Assembly (NCBI GenBank): GCA_963720235.1
Contig: OY970389.1
Span: 310,001-374,000, forward strand
Origin: JACMLC01 sp963720235
GTDB taxonomy: Bacteria; Acidobacteriota; Blastocatellia; Pyrinomonadales; Pyrinomonadaceae
Length of the DNA: 64,000 nt
Direction of reading: 5' to 3'
Part shown: positions 7,582 to 15,927 of the stretch, one piece after another
Numbering within the stretch: position 1 is the first letter of the stretch
Layout of the letters: each line of letters opens with the position of its first letter
Translations under genes and position numbers: made by a program
Notes under the pieces: model-generated
Databases searched by the model: none
What the model saw: only the letters and a program-made list of their open reading frames with translations
Told to the model about the DNA's origin: nothing

Positions 7582-9288
7582 CTAATCTTGTTTCTCCTTC
7601 TTGCCTTCGAGCCGCGCGGCGATGCTCATGCTGAGCGCGATGGCTGCAATCAGCACGACTCCGTAGGCTGCGGCAGTGCCTAGATTGAAGTCGCGCATCG
7701 CTGCGGCGATGGCGATGGAGATAGGACGGTTGCGCGGCACAAAGACAAGCACCGATGCAACATATTCTCCGAGCGCGATAACAAAGGCCAGCATCGTTCC
7801 CGCCAACGCGCCCGGCCAGATAAGCGGCAGTCGCACGCGGCGAAAACGCTCCCACCAGTGCGCGCCCAAACTGCTCGCGGCCTCTTCCAACGCAGGATCC
7901 ATCTGCTCCATGCTCGCCTGCACCGCGCGCACCACGAGCGGCATGAAGCGCAGAAAATAGATAACCGGCAGAATCCAGAAAGTGCCGACCAGAATAAAAG
8001 TCCCTGTCAGTGGATTCTCTTTTCCATAAGCTTCCGCGATAGCGACGGCCACAACCGTCCCAGGCAAAGCCCACGGCACCAGCGCCAGCAAAGAGACAAT
8101 GCGCCGCCAAGCGTTGCGCCTGCCAGCGACTAAAGACGCGACACAGAAACTCCACACGAGCGCAGCCAAAGCCGCCACGCCTGACATCAAGAGACTATTA
8201 ACCAACGCGCCTCCCGCGTCCTCTTCCGTCAGGATGCGACGATAATTTTCAAACGTATAGGCGGGCGGCAGCATCTCTGTCGTCCACGCGCCGTCGCGCG
8301 CAAAGCTGATGATGACGAGCGTGATGACAGGCAACGCGAGGATGATTGAAAAAATCACGCCGCACGCGGCTGCCAGAGTGCGCGCCGCCCCGCGCCGAAT
8401 CCTCTCGCGTCTCTTGATAGAGCCCTTCATCGCCGCAGAGACAAACTGCCGCGTGCCTTCATATCGCTGAAAAAAGATGAGCGCGCAGAGCGAGATGATT
8501 GCCAAGATAACTGTCTCTGTCAGAGCCGTTGTCACATCGCCGCGCTGCCGCGCCGTGTAGATTTCAAGCGTCAGCACACGCACCTCTCCGCCGAACAGAA
8601 GCGGCGCGCTGAATGACGCCATCGAAGTCATAAAGGTCAACAGACTCGCGGCCACAAGCGACGGTGTTAGTTGCGGCAGCACGACTCTCAACAAAACTCT
8701 CAAAGGGCTTGCACCTAAACTTCGCGCGGCCTCTGCCAATCTCGCATCAATCCTTTGCAGCCCCGCGCCCGTGAGCACATAAAAGAACGGGTACATCGTG
8801 TAAGTGTGAAAGAGCAGCAGAGCCCACCACCCGCGCAAAGACCAGGGCGCGGCTTCCATCTGAAAAATCTTCTGGACCAGACGCGCCAGAATCCCAGACT
8901 CGCCGCAGAGAAAGATAAAGGCGACAGTCCCGACCAGAGGCGGCAGCACAAGCGGCAGCGCAGCCAGCGTCGCAAATAATTTCCGAGCCGGAAACTCGTA
9001 ACGCTCGAACAGGAAGGCAAGCGGCACGCCCACAAGCGCGCACAGCGCAACTGTCAGGACAGACAGGAGCACGCTCGCCCGGATAGCTTCTAAGGTCGCA
9101 CGCTGCGCGAGTGCGTCTGCGAAATTAGAGAGCGTCCACGCGCCTCCGCGCTGAAGCGATGCCAGCAGGACATGTAAGTTTGGATAAACGACGCCGTAAA
9201 GAAGGACGAGCGCGACGAGAAGAGCAAGGATGAGGGATGAAGGATGAAGGATGAAGGAAATGCTGTTTGACTTTGCTTTATCTTTCAT
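7582..9288 (-). CDS. Iron(III)-type ABC transporter permease (fused double domain)
   Basis: 568 residues with two binding-protein-dependent permease domains in one chain, as in FbpB/ThiP-like importers. Each half has several membrane spans and an EAA-type loop: LAEAARSLGASPLRVLLRVVLP in the first half and LEEAASSLGAHWWERFRRVRLP in the second. With the ATPase encoded 16 nt upstream it would form the inner-membrane part of an iron or similar small-ligand importer. Oddity: the start codon and the first ~20 residues (SISFILHPSSLIL) are encoded by the ATCCTTC hairpin element at 9227-9319. No alternative start codon is apparent before the first membrane span, so a repeat appears to provide the translation start. 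The substrate is inferred from family only. Confidence 0.92.
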   Translation of the reverse strand: MKDKAKSNSISFILHPSSLILALLVALVLLYGVVYPNLHVLLASLQRGGAWTLSNFADALAQRATLEAIRASVLLSVLTVALCALVGVPLAFLFERYEFPARKLFATLAALPLVLPPLVGTVAFIFLCGESGILARLVQKIFQMEAAPWSLRGWWALLLFHTYTMYPFFYVLTGAGLQRIDARLAEAARSLGASPLRVLLRVVLPQLTPSLVAASLLTFMTSMASFSAPLLFGGEVRVLTLEIYTARQRGDVTTALTETVILAIISLCALIFFQRYEGTRQFVSAAMKGSIKRRERIRRGAARTLAAACGVIFSIILALPVITLVIISFARDGAWTTEMLPPAYTFENYRRILTEEDAGGALVNSLLMSGVAALAALVWSFCVASLVAGRRNAWRRIVSLLALVPWALPGTVVAVAIAEAYGKENPLTGTFILVGTFWILPVIYFLRFMPLVVRAVQASMEQMDPALEEAASSLGAHWWERFRRVRLPLIWPGALAGTMLAFVIALGEYVASVLVFVPRNRPISIAIAAAMRDFNLGTAAAYGVVLIAAIALSMSIAARLEGKKEKQD

Positions 9289-9319
9289 CCTTCCGCCTTA
9301 TCCTTCATCCTTCATCCTT
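9227..9319. repeat. ATCCTTC-word inverted repeat, copy B1, spanning a gene junction
   Basis: Left arm GCAAGGATGAGGGATGAAGG, continuing as AAGGATG words; right arm of ATCCTTC words ending in TTCATCCTTG. Read on the minus strand it supplies the C-terminal codons and TGA stop of the ATPase gene and the ATG plus N-terminal codons of the permease gene. The word AAGGATGA contains a ribosome-site-like AAGG, an ATG and an overlapping TGA. Confidence 0.85.
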
Positions 9320-10387
9320 GAGCACGTTGATGCGTCCCGGTGGGAGTCCGACCATGCAAGGGTCGCCGGGCGCGAGTCCGACGAGACGCAAGACTAAGGC
9401 TTCGAGCGCAAGGCCGTCGGCATCGAGCTTTACAGTAGTTGTTGCGCCCGCAAAGCTGACTTCGCGCACGGTTGCGCGCAGCACATTGTCTGCCGGAAAG
9501 GATGCGCCCTGCGTGATTGAGATGTGTTCCGGGCGAATGGTCAGCACGACTGGCTTGTTGATTGGCCCGGACTCGTCCGCCTTGACCGGCACATAAAGCG
9601 TGTAGCCTCCATCCAATGTCTTAAACTCGCCGTTGGTCTCGTGGTTCTTGCTCAGACGCATGGCCCGTATAAAGTTATTGCGACCGAGAAAGCGCGCGAC
9701 GGAAATGTTAGACGGATGCTCATAGAGACTCTGCGGCGTGCCTGTCTGCATAAGCTTGCCAGCATTCATCACAGCGATGCGGTCGCAGAGCGCAAAGGCT
9801 TCGTCCTGATCGTGCGTGACATAGATGGCCGTGAGGCCGAGCCGTTTGACAAGCTCGCGCAACTCGCCGCGCGTCTCTTCGCGCAGGGCCACATCCAGAT
9901 TCGAGAGCGGCTCGTCAAAGAGCAGCAGCGCGGGCTCTATTGCAATCGCGCGCGCGATGGCGACGCGCTGCTGTTGCCCGCCCGAAAGCTCGTCCACGCG
10001 CCGCTCTTCATAACCGGGAAGCTGTACCAGATTGAGCGCGTCCGAGACCTTGCGGCTCACTTCGGCTTTCTGGCGACGGCGTGCGCGCAGTCCGAAGGCT
10101 ACGTTCTCGTAAACATTCAGATGCGGAAAGAGCGCGTAGTTCTGAAAGACCATTCCGAAGCCGCGCCGCTCAGGCGAGAGGCGCGTGATGTCGCGCCCGT
10201 CGAATGAGATGCGCCCTGTGTCCGGCGTCTCAAGTCCTGCAATCATTCTCAGCGTCGTAGTCTTGCCGCAACCCGACGGCCCAAGCAGGCCGAAGAACTC
10301 GCCGCGCTCGACCTCAAGCGACAAATCCTCTACGGCATGCGTCGCGCCGTACTGCTTCGAGATGTTTTCGAGAGAGATAAAAGCCAT
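9305..10387 (-). CDS. ABC transporter ATP-binding protein (FbpC/PotA type)
   Basis: 360 residues. Walker A GPSGCGKTTT, Q-loop VFQNYALFPH, signature LSGGQQQRVAIARA, Walker B ALLLFDEPLSNLD and H-loop VTHDQDEAFA are all present. A TOBE-type C-terminal domain (RPEHISI...VREVSFAG) is typical of CUT1/FbpC/PotA importers. It powers the permease encoded directly downstream. The last codons (VLKDEG) and the stop come from the ATCCTTC repeat B1. The binding protein is probably the lipoprotein at 15928-16977, about 6 kb away on the same strand. Confidence 0.96.
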   Translation of the reverse strand: MAFISLENISKQYGATHAVEDLSLEVERGEFFGLLGPSGCGKTTTLRMIAGLETPDTGRISFDGRDITRLSPERRGFGMVFQNYALFPHLNVYENVAFGLRARRRQKAEVSRKVSDALNLVQLPGYEERRVDELSGGQQQRVAIARAIAIEPALLLFDEPLSNLDVALREETRGELRELVKRLGLTAIYVTHDQDEAFALCDRIAVMNAGKLMQTGTPQSLYEHPSNISVARFLGRNNFIRAMRLSKNHETNGEFKTLDGGYTLYVPVKADESGPINKPVVLTIRPEHISITQGASFPADNVLRATVREVSFAGATTTVKLDADGLALEALVLRLVGLAPGDPCMVGLPPGRINVLKDEG

Positions 10388-10393
10388 TTGAGA

Positions 10394-10488
10394 GCAAGAA
10401 TGAAGGCGGAAGGATGAAAGAAATGCTCTTCATCCTTCATCTTTAATTGCTACATTTTTATCCTTCCGCCTTCATCCTTCATCCTTGC
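10394..10488. repeat. ATCCTTC-word inverted repeat, copy B2
   Basis: Arms with GCAAGAATGAAGGCGGAAGG on the left and ATCCTTCCGCCTTCATCC on the right, centre containing AAATGCTCTT. It fills the whole gap between the acetyltransferase gene and the ATPase gene, both on the minus strand. Ends resemble B1, B3 and B4 (GCAAGRATGAA / TTCATCCTTGC). Confidence 0.85.
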
Positions 10489-10489
10489 T

Positions 10490-10987
10490 TTAGTCTGTGC
10501 CGACCACTGTGCTGCGGCGTTCGAGCAGGACAACATCGCGCCAGATGCCGTTCATCTTGCCGATGCGTTCGCGCCTGCCGACTTCACGAAAGCCACACTG
10601 TTTATGCATCGTGATGCTGCGGCTATTCTCCGGGAAAATTCCCGCTTGCAGCGACCAGATGCCGTTGTTTTCAGAATCGCTGATGAGAGCTTCGAGCAGA
10701 GCCTTGCCAATGCCTTCACCCCTGTGACCCGCTCCGACATAGACGCTAATCTCAGCGACGCCGGCATAGACAAAACGGCTCGACACGGGACTGAGCGCGG
10801 CCCAGCCTTTGACCGTCTCGCCTGAGCGCGCGACGAGGCGGCTGTAAGGAAGATGGCGCGCGTCCCATTGCTCCCACGCCGGAGCCTGCGTCTCAAAAGT
10901 AGCATGGCCCGTCGCAATTCCTTCGAGATAGATAGCGCACACCTGCTCCCAATCCTTCTCGCTCATGCGGTCAATAGTAAAGCTCAT
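10490..10987 (-). CDS. GNAT N-acetyltransferase, phosphinothricin-acetyltransferase-like
   Basis: 165 residues, normal length for the Pat/MnaT branch of GNAT enzymes. It starts with MSFTIDRMSEKDWEQVCAIY and the typical IATGHATFE(T) segment follows. The acetyl-CoA loop is GHRGEGIGKALLEALI, then the conserved HKQCGFREVG near the end. Family members acetylate methionine derivatives or phosphinothricin-like amino acids in the cytoplasm; the true substrate is unknown. It lies upstream of the ABC genes on the same strand, separated by hairpin B2, and a 600-bp repeat-rich gap lies upstream. Confidence 0.92.
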   Translation of the reverse strand: MSFTIDRMSEKDWEQVCAIYLEGIATGHATFETQAPAWEQWDARHLPYSRLVARSGETVKGWAALSPVSSRFVYAGVAEISVYVGAGHRGEGIGKALLEALISDSENNGIWSLQAGIFPENSRSITMHKQCGFREVGRRERIGKMNGIWRDVVLLERRSTVVGTD

Positions 10988-11097
10988 ATCGTTTCTCGAA
11001 ACTAAAGATTAACATTCCGTCAGACGGGAACTCGATTCCGGCGCGTCAGATTAAAGCACTGGCGGCCCGGAATAAGAAAACCATCCATCAGATTACT

Positions 11098-11307
11098 ATT
11101 CCGTCGCGGCAGATTAAGATTCCGATGGCTCGGATTAAGATTCCCATAGCTCGGATTAACATTCCGACGACTCAGATTAAAGTAACGGCGACTCGGATTA
11201 AAGTAACGGCGACTCGGATTAAAGTAACGATGGCCCGAATTAAAGTAATAATGGCTCGGATTAAAGTAACGATGACTCGTATTAGCATTGCATGCCGTCG
11301 TAATCTT
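11098..11307. repeat. 21-bp tandem array (about 10 degenerate units)
   Basis: Ten consecutive 21-bp units with approximate consensus RTaaCGaYGgCtCGgATTAA. Two adjacent units are identical (GTAACGGCGACTCGGATTAA plus A). The left units begin ATTCC, the right ones GTAAC, so the array has two subtypes. More degenerate units extend to about 11040. It abuts the multi-hairpin element to its right. The period equals two helical turns or seven codons. Confidence 0.85.
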
Positions 11308-11335
11308 AACGTCAGTTCGACGTAAGCATCGGAAT

Positions 11336-11493
11336 GCGGCTGTGCCGCCTCTGCTGTGCGGAATGCCTCTGGCTTTCCCTCCGCTTCTTAAATTTACCAA
11401 GGCTCTGCCTTGCGAGGCGTAGCCTCAGAAGATAAAAAAGCAGATGCACGGAAAGTCTCAGACTTTGCGCACAGCAGGAGCGGCACAGCCGCC
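11336..11493. repeat. Composite multi-hairpin element, copy 1
   Basis: Order of hairpins: GCGGCTGTGCCGC; TGTGCGGAATGCCTCTGGCTTTC (imperfect); AAGGCTCTGCCTT and AGGCGTAGCCT in the middle; GGAAAGTCTCAGACTTTGC; GCGGCACAGCCGC. The outermost hairpins are also complementary to each other. Same architecture as the copies at 14838, 41003 and 58793. Confidence 0.8.
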
Positions 11494-11591
11494 TGACATC
11501 GAACTCACGTTAATCTTAATACGTCGCGACGGATTAAGGTTCCCGCTCAACAGATTCCTCTTAAATGTTGACGAAATGGCCCGCAAGCGGC

Positions 11592-14360
11592 TCAGCCCTT
11601 CATCCGCTCGACTTCAAACTTCATACCGAGCCGCTCAAATATCTCTCTCGCTTCTTTGTTCATCACCTCTGCGCGCAACGGCTGGCCGCGCTCCTCTTCA
11701 TATCTGGCCCACTCGCGCAGAGTGCGTGCGCGCTCTGCTTCCATTCCGAACTCCGTAAAGATTCGTAAACTTTCTGTGAAGCAGCCTTCGGCATCGCGTG
11801 TCTGCGCGTCTTCAATCGCGGCGAGGGCAGGGAAGCGCGCGGTCGCCTGGCCCAGCACGCGCCACGCCGCGCCTATGAACTCCTGCGTCTCAGTCGCGAT
11901 GCCTTCACGGAGCGCGGCCCGCGCGGCTTCCAGAGCCTCTATCACTTTGCCTTGATAAAGACATGCCTCTGCGAGAAAACGATAGGTCTCAGACAGCCCG
12001 CCGTATTCCGTCTTGCCGACCATCTCTATGACTTCGCGCAGGTCTCTTTCCGCCGCTTCATAATCTCCAAGTCCGAGCCGCGCGCCGCCGAGGTTGCTCA
12101 GATGCATCATCTGTCCGAAACGCTCTCCAATCTCGCGCGCGATTGTCAGGGCTTCGCTGTAGAGCGGAATCGCCTTCTGATAATCTCCGTGCAGCCGCGC
12201 AGCCTCGCCCATACTGTTCAAGGTGAGAGCGACATACAAGCGGTCGCCAAGCTCTTGATAAAGAGAGAGAGCTTGTTTGTCATACTCTTCGGATTGCGCG
12301 AAATGGCCCAGCGCGTGATGCGCCACGCCGAGCATGCGCAGGCTTCCGGCGCGCTCGCCTCTTCCTTCATCCCAAAGCTTTGCAGACAGGGCCAGCGATT
12401 CTTCTCCGAGCTTCAACATCGTCGCCGCATCGCCGTGACGATAGACAGCCCAGCCCTGCTGTATCAACGCACGCGCCCTCTGCGCGCACGCCTCTGCATT
12501 TGTCTCAATAGCTTTGCTGGCAAACTGCTCCGCGCGCTTTGCGCTGTCCAGCATCGCGCGATAATCGCCCTGCTTATCATGCACGGCAGCCATGCCATTC
12601 CAGGCACAGGCTTGCGCGACCACATCTCCCAACGCTTCGGCCAGCGCGAGCATCTCTCGATAAGCTTCGAGCGCGCCCTCGAACCATGATTGCATCAAGA
12701 GAACTTCGGCCAATCCTCTATACCACTTGAGCCGCTCTGCGCGGCCAGACTCGGCCTGCGACTCTGCCCTCGAAGGGTCGGGCAAAAACTCCAGAGCCTT
12801 GCGATAATAGCCAATCGCAGTCGCGGGAGCATAAGCCTTGCGCGCCTGCTCTCCCGCGCTCCCGTACCACTTGACCGCCGCAGCCATTTCCTGCGCCTGC
12901 TCATAGTGCTCCGCAATCAATCCTGCATACTCGCTGACGCGCCCGCCGCTTCGCTCTATCAACCATCCTGCCATCTCTTTATGATACCTGTGCCGCTCGT
13001 CTGCGGGCATGTTCTCATAAGTCACATCACGCAGGATGGCATGCTTAAAAATATATTCACGCGCGCCCGCAAAGACAGAAGCCTCGCGCCTGTAAATGAG
13101 TTCCTTGCGGCGCAAAGTTCCCAAAACCTCAAGCGTCGTCAAGCGTGCGGCCTGATTCAAAACGGCTGCGGTTTCAGTCGTGCCGAGACGCTCAATCGCG
13201 CTGTCCCAGAAAGTTCGCCCGACGACTGACGCTCGTTGCAGGACATTCTTTTCAACCGGCGAGAGCGCATTGAGCCTTGCCAGCAGCACGCCCGTCAAAG
13301 TCTGCGGCACGCTCACACGCGCCAGCCGCGCATCATCCACATGCCACTGCTCTTTGCCCGGCACGATGACGCGCTGGTCAATCAGCATCTTAATCAACTC
13401 TTCCAGATAAAAAGGATTGCCCTCGCCTCCCGCGACCAGCATGTCGCGCAAAGACTGCGGCACAACATCTGCGCGCCGCAAAATCTCTTCGACAAGCTGG
13501 CGACTCTCGCGCTTTGAAAGCGACTGCAAAGTAATGCGCGTATGCGCGGTCTCGCCTTCTCCCCAAGAGGGCCGCCGCTCAAAAAGAGTCGGGCGCGCGA
13601 GACAGACAATCAGGATTGGCGAGAGGCCGCATGTCCACGTCAGGTGATTGATAAAATCCAGCGAGCCGTCATCGCCCCACTGTATGTCGTCCAGATAGAG
13701 CGCGACTGGCGACACGCGCGCCGCCGCTTTGAAAAACTGAATGGCATAATGAAAAGCTCTATCGCGTATCTGTTTGACGTTATCGAGAATGCCAGAGAGA
13801 TGCTGGCTCTGCGAAAAATCAAGACCAATCAGGTGGCCTATAAAATGCGCTCGCGCCACAGACTCTACTGACGCGTTGTCGGAGGAAAGTATCCCGCGCT
13901 CAAGCTTCTGGCGCGCAACTTCCGGCGCATCGCTCTCCTGTATCTCAAAGCGGGAAGAAAAGAGGTCGCGCAGCAAAGAGTAAGGCGCGGCATCGCTCTT
14001 CGCGCGCCCGTTGAAGACCAGCACAGTCTCCTGTAAGAGTTCGACCTGATTGCTAAATTCATAGAGCAGTCTTGATTTGCCAAGCCCCGCATCGCCTATG
14101 ACCGTCACGGCTTGCAGTTCTCTATCCTCAAGCACGGTTTGCATGGCATCCATCAGGCGGTCAAGCTCGCCGCGCCGCCCAATCATGCGCGTCTCTACGC
14201 CCTCGACGCCGCGCATTTTCCTGCGCCCTGTCTCCGGCGCAAGCGCGGCCAGCTTTTCGCGGAGCGCAGCAATCGCTGCATCCACCACATCGTCTCCAAG
14301 CGACGCGCGCATGGATTCCTGCGCGGCTATGGCCTGCTCAAGCTGCTTGCGTTCAGACAT
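11592..14360 (-). CDS. AAA-ATPase/TPR regulator-like protein (cyclase-type without cyclase)
   Basis: 922 residues. N-terminal helical cap (QLEQAIAAQESMRASLGDDV), then GVEGVETRMIGRRGELDRL, an AAA_16-type ATPase with Walker A GDAGLGKS (89-96) and Walker B ALYLDDIQWGDD, then a long C-terminal array of TPR-type helices (YSEALTIAREIGERFGQ, NLGGARLGLGDYEAAERDL). From memory of related proteins, the same cap and the same linker flank a class III adenylate/guanylate cyclase domain; here they are almost adjacent, so the cyclase appears to have been cleanly lost. Probable role: cytoplasmic signal-transduction ATPase using TPRs for protein contacts. It follows the DUF6176-like gene with a 29-nt gap, suggesting an operon. 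No clear ribosome site before the ATG. Confidence 0.85.
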   Translation of the reverse strand: MSERKQLEQAIAAQESMRASLGDDVVDAAIAALREKLAALAPETGRRKMRGVEGVETRMIGRRGELDRLMDAMQTVLEDRELQAVTVIGDAGLGKSRLLYEFSNQVELLQETVLVFNGRAKSDAAPYSLLRDLFSSRFEIQESDAPEVARQKLERGILSSDNASVESVARAHFIGHLIGLDFSQSQHLSGILDNVKQIRDRAFHYAIQFFKAAARVSPVALYLDDIQWGDDGSLDFINHLTWTCGLSPILIVCLARPTLFERRPSWGEGETAHTRITLQSLSKRESRQLVEEILRRADVVPQSLRDMLVAGGEGNPFYLEELIKMLIDQRVIVPGKEQWHVDDARLARVSVPQTLTGVLLARLNALSPVEKNVLQRASVVGRTFWDSAIERLGTTETAAVLNQAARLTTLEVLGTLRRKELIYRREASVFAGAREYIFKHAILRDVTYENMPADERHRYHKEMAGWLIERSGGRVSEYAGLIAEHYEQAQEMAAAVKWYGSAGEQARKAYAPATAIGYYRKALEFLPDPSRAESQAESGRAERLKWYRGLAEVLLMQSWFEGALEAYREMLALAEALGDVVAQACAWNGMAAVHDKQGDYRAMLDSAKRAEQFASKAIETNAEACAQRARALIQQGWAVYRHGDAATMLKLGEESLALSAKLWDEGRGERAGSLRMLGVAHHALGHFAQSEEYDKQALSLYQELGDRLYVALTLNSMGEAARLHGDYQKAIPLYSEALTIAREIGERFGQMMHLSNLGGARLGLGDYEAAERDLREVIEMVGKTEYGGLSETYRFLAEACLYQGKVIEALEAARAALREGIATETQEFIGAAWRVLGQATARFPALAAIEDAQTRDAEGCFTESLRIFTEFGMEAERARTLREWARYEEERGQPLRAEVMNKEAREIFERLGMKFEVERMKG

Positions 14361-14389
14361 AACTGGAAAGAGTTAAAGAGCAGCGTCGC

Positions 14390-14725
14390 TTAAACCTCAG
14401 AGATGCGGTCAAGGTCAACCAGCAACTCAAGCGGCTTGCGCTCCTCGAAGGTTTCGCGCATAAACTCACGATGGTATTCATCAATCGCGTGCACGGTCTT
14501 CTCAAAAGCTTCTGCGACGCGCTCAAAGCTTTCGGCCTTCATGAAGTAGATTAGAAAATCGCCCTCCGGCGTTTGTTCCAGAAAGACTGACTCGACAGCT
14601 ACGGCTTCATCGCGCAAAGTCGCAAGAGCTTCATCCTTCCTGCGGGTGATGGTCGCGGCCCATTCGCGCACACGCTCCATGGAATTTTCCTTGAGCTTGA
14701 TTCTCATGCATCGCGTTTCAAACAT
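14390..14725 (-). CDS. DUF6176-like small cytoplasmic protein
   Basis: 111 residues, or 105 if translation starts at the second methionine (14707, MRIKLKENSMERV), which fits the family better. The pattern KLKxNSMERVREWA, RRKDEAL, GDFLIYFMKAESFE and IDEYHREF matches my recollection of DUF6176 proteins, which have a ferredoxin-like dimeric alpha/beta-barrel appearance and no known function. It precedes the AAA/TPR gene on the same strand. Neither start has a clear ribosome site. Confidence 0.8.
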   Translation of the reverse strand: MFETRCMRIKLKENSMERVREWAATITRRKDEALATLRDEAVAVESVFLEQTPEGDFLIYFMKAESFERVAEAFEKTVHAIDEYHREFMRETFEERKPLELLVDLDRISEV

Positions 14726-14837
14726 AATCTAAAGCCGGAAGAAGGCACAGAGGAAAATAAATCTGATGGCTTACTCTCCGTGCCTTCTATCGTGAACCTC
14801 TCTTTCTCTTATCTAACCCAGGTTGCGAGTCATAGAC

Positions 14838-15032
14838 AGCTTCAGCCGCCTGCTGTGCGGAAAGTCTGAGACTTTCCGCTTCATCTCTTCTTAGTTTTAG
14901 CGAGGCTGAGCCTCGCACATGATTGTGGCTACAGTGGCCGGAAAAGCGAAGCTTTTCCGCACAGCATTGCGGCATAGCCGCCATACAGCATAGCAACACA
15001 GCCGCCATACAGCATTGCGGCACAGCCGCCAT
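14838..15032. repeat. Composite multi-hairpin element, copy 2, with 24-bp tandem units
   Basis: Elements: GCCGCCTGCTGTGCGG, the hairpin GGAAAGTCTGAGACTTTCC, the hairpin GCGAGGCTGAGCCTCGC, the hairpin GGAAAAGCGAAGCTTTTCC, then three 24-bp units of the form ACAGCATTGCGGCATAGCCG plus CCAT at 14961-14984, 14985-15008 and 15009-15032. The 339-bp gap 14726-15064 contains nothing else except a degenerate ACAGAG hairpin at about 14740-14805. Confidence 0.82.
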
Positions 15033-15064
15033 CGCTCTCATGACTGGCAACTTTGGTTGTCTAA

Positions 15065-15865
15065 CTATTTCGTCGCAGTCTTATACAACGTGCCGTCGCT
15101 TTCAATCGTCCACAAATCTCCGTCCAATGCGACGAGCGCGACGGTGTTCTTCCACGCGCCGCCTTCGCCCACCGTGACCCATTTGCCGTTCCTGTCCGTT
15201 TTGTACAGATTGCCGCTGGCCTCTATGGACCAGAGCATGCCGCCCATGCCTGTGATGAAGCGCGTGTTGCCCCACTCGCCAGCCGCCCCGACGCGCTGCC
15301 AGCCGCCGCTCTTCGTGGTCTTATAGAGACTGCCATCGCGCTCGACTGTCCACAATTCTCCCATCATCGCGACGAGGGCCAGCGCATCCTTCATGTTGCC
15401 GCTCTGGCCGACCTGCACATAGCTTCCGTTTTTGTCAGAGCGATAGAGGTCGCCGTTCTGTTCGATGCTCCAGATTTCTCCGTCCATCCCGGCGATGGCG
15501 CGTGTTCCGGCCCACACGCCTTTCTTCCCGACCGCGCGCCAGTTGCCGCTCTTGTCCGTGCGATACAGTATGCCGTCCGTCTCGACAGTCCAAAGCTCTC
15601 CGTCGAGCGCAGTCATCAAGCGCGTATTGGCCCACGCGCCGCTTTTGCCAACCTGTTTCCAGTTGCCATTTTTGTCCGTGCGATAGAGATTTCCGCTCCG
15701 TTCAATAGTCCAGATTTCTCCATCCAGAGCAACCATAAAACGTGTGTTGGCCCATGCGCCGCTCTCGCCGACCTGTTGCCATTTTCCGGCCTGCGCCGCC
15801 GCGCTCATCGTCGCCAAGAGGATGAACGCAAGCATTGCTGTAAAGCTCAAGAGCTTTCTTCTCAT
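15065..15865 (-). CDS. Secreted tectonin/tachylectin-like six-repeat protein
   Basis: 266 residues from the ATG at 15865, which has a strong ribosome site (AAGGAG, 9 nt upstream) and a clean Sec signal peptide (MRRKLLSFTAMLAFILLATMSAAAQA). The mature protein is exactly six repeats of 40 residues with the pattern GxWxxVGxxGxWxxT..., (A)LDGE(L/I)W(T/S)IExxGxLY(R/K)T. This suggests a six-bladed beta-propeller of the tectonin type, which often binds sugars. A longer reading would begin inside the next gene and has no ribosome site. Exported; ligand unknown. Repeat 4 is the most divergent (GNMKDALALVAMMGE). Confidence 0.9.
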   Translation of the reverse strand: MRRKLLSFTAMLAFILLATMSAAAQAGKWQQVGESGAWANTRFMVALDGEIWTIERSGNLYRTDKNGNWKQVGKSGAWANTRLMTALDGELWTVETDGILYRTDKSGNWRAVGKKGVWAGTRAIAGMDGEIWSIEQNGDLYRSDKNGSYVQVGQSGNMKDALALVAMMGELWTVERDGSLYKTTKSGGWQRVGAAGEWGNTRFITGMGGMLWSIEASGNLYKTDRNGKWVTVGEGGAWKNTVALVALDGDLWTIESDGTLYKTATK

Positions 15866-15927
15866 AAAATTTTTCTCCTTTCGGTTTAGGGGGCAAAGTG
15901 AATCATGCATGTTTATATTTAAAAAGC

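Larger units (their letters stand above)
10988..11591. other. Repeat-rich gap of about 600 bp without a credible gene
   Basis: The gap between the acetyltransferase start and the AAA/TPR stop holds a degenerate 21-bp tandem array (11098-11307) and a multi-hairpin element (11336-11493), followed by a few more diverged units (ATTAAGGTTCCC). Short open frames exist on both strands only because the 21-bp period keeps all frames open; their products are low-complexity heptads. Confidence 0.8.

Noticed and set aside
7130..8155. Minus-strand frame of 341 codons overlapping the lipoprotein and permease genes
   Set aside because: Runs through hairpin A1 and out-of-frame across the permease; content is low-complexity (Ala, Arg, His, Cys-rich).
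11098..11307. CRISPR array
   Set aside because: Units are contiguous 21-bp degenerate repeats without spacers, and no cas genes are present.
11020..11400. Small repetitive protein (126 codons, minus strand) with RRYFNPS heptads
   Set aside because: A 21-bp period leaves several frames open on both strands; no ribosome site or signal; the same region reads TRIKVTA heptads on the other strand.
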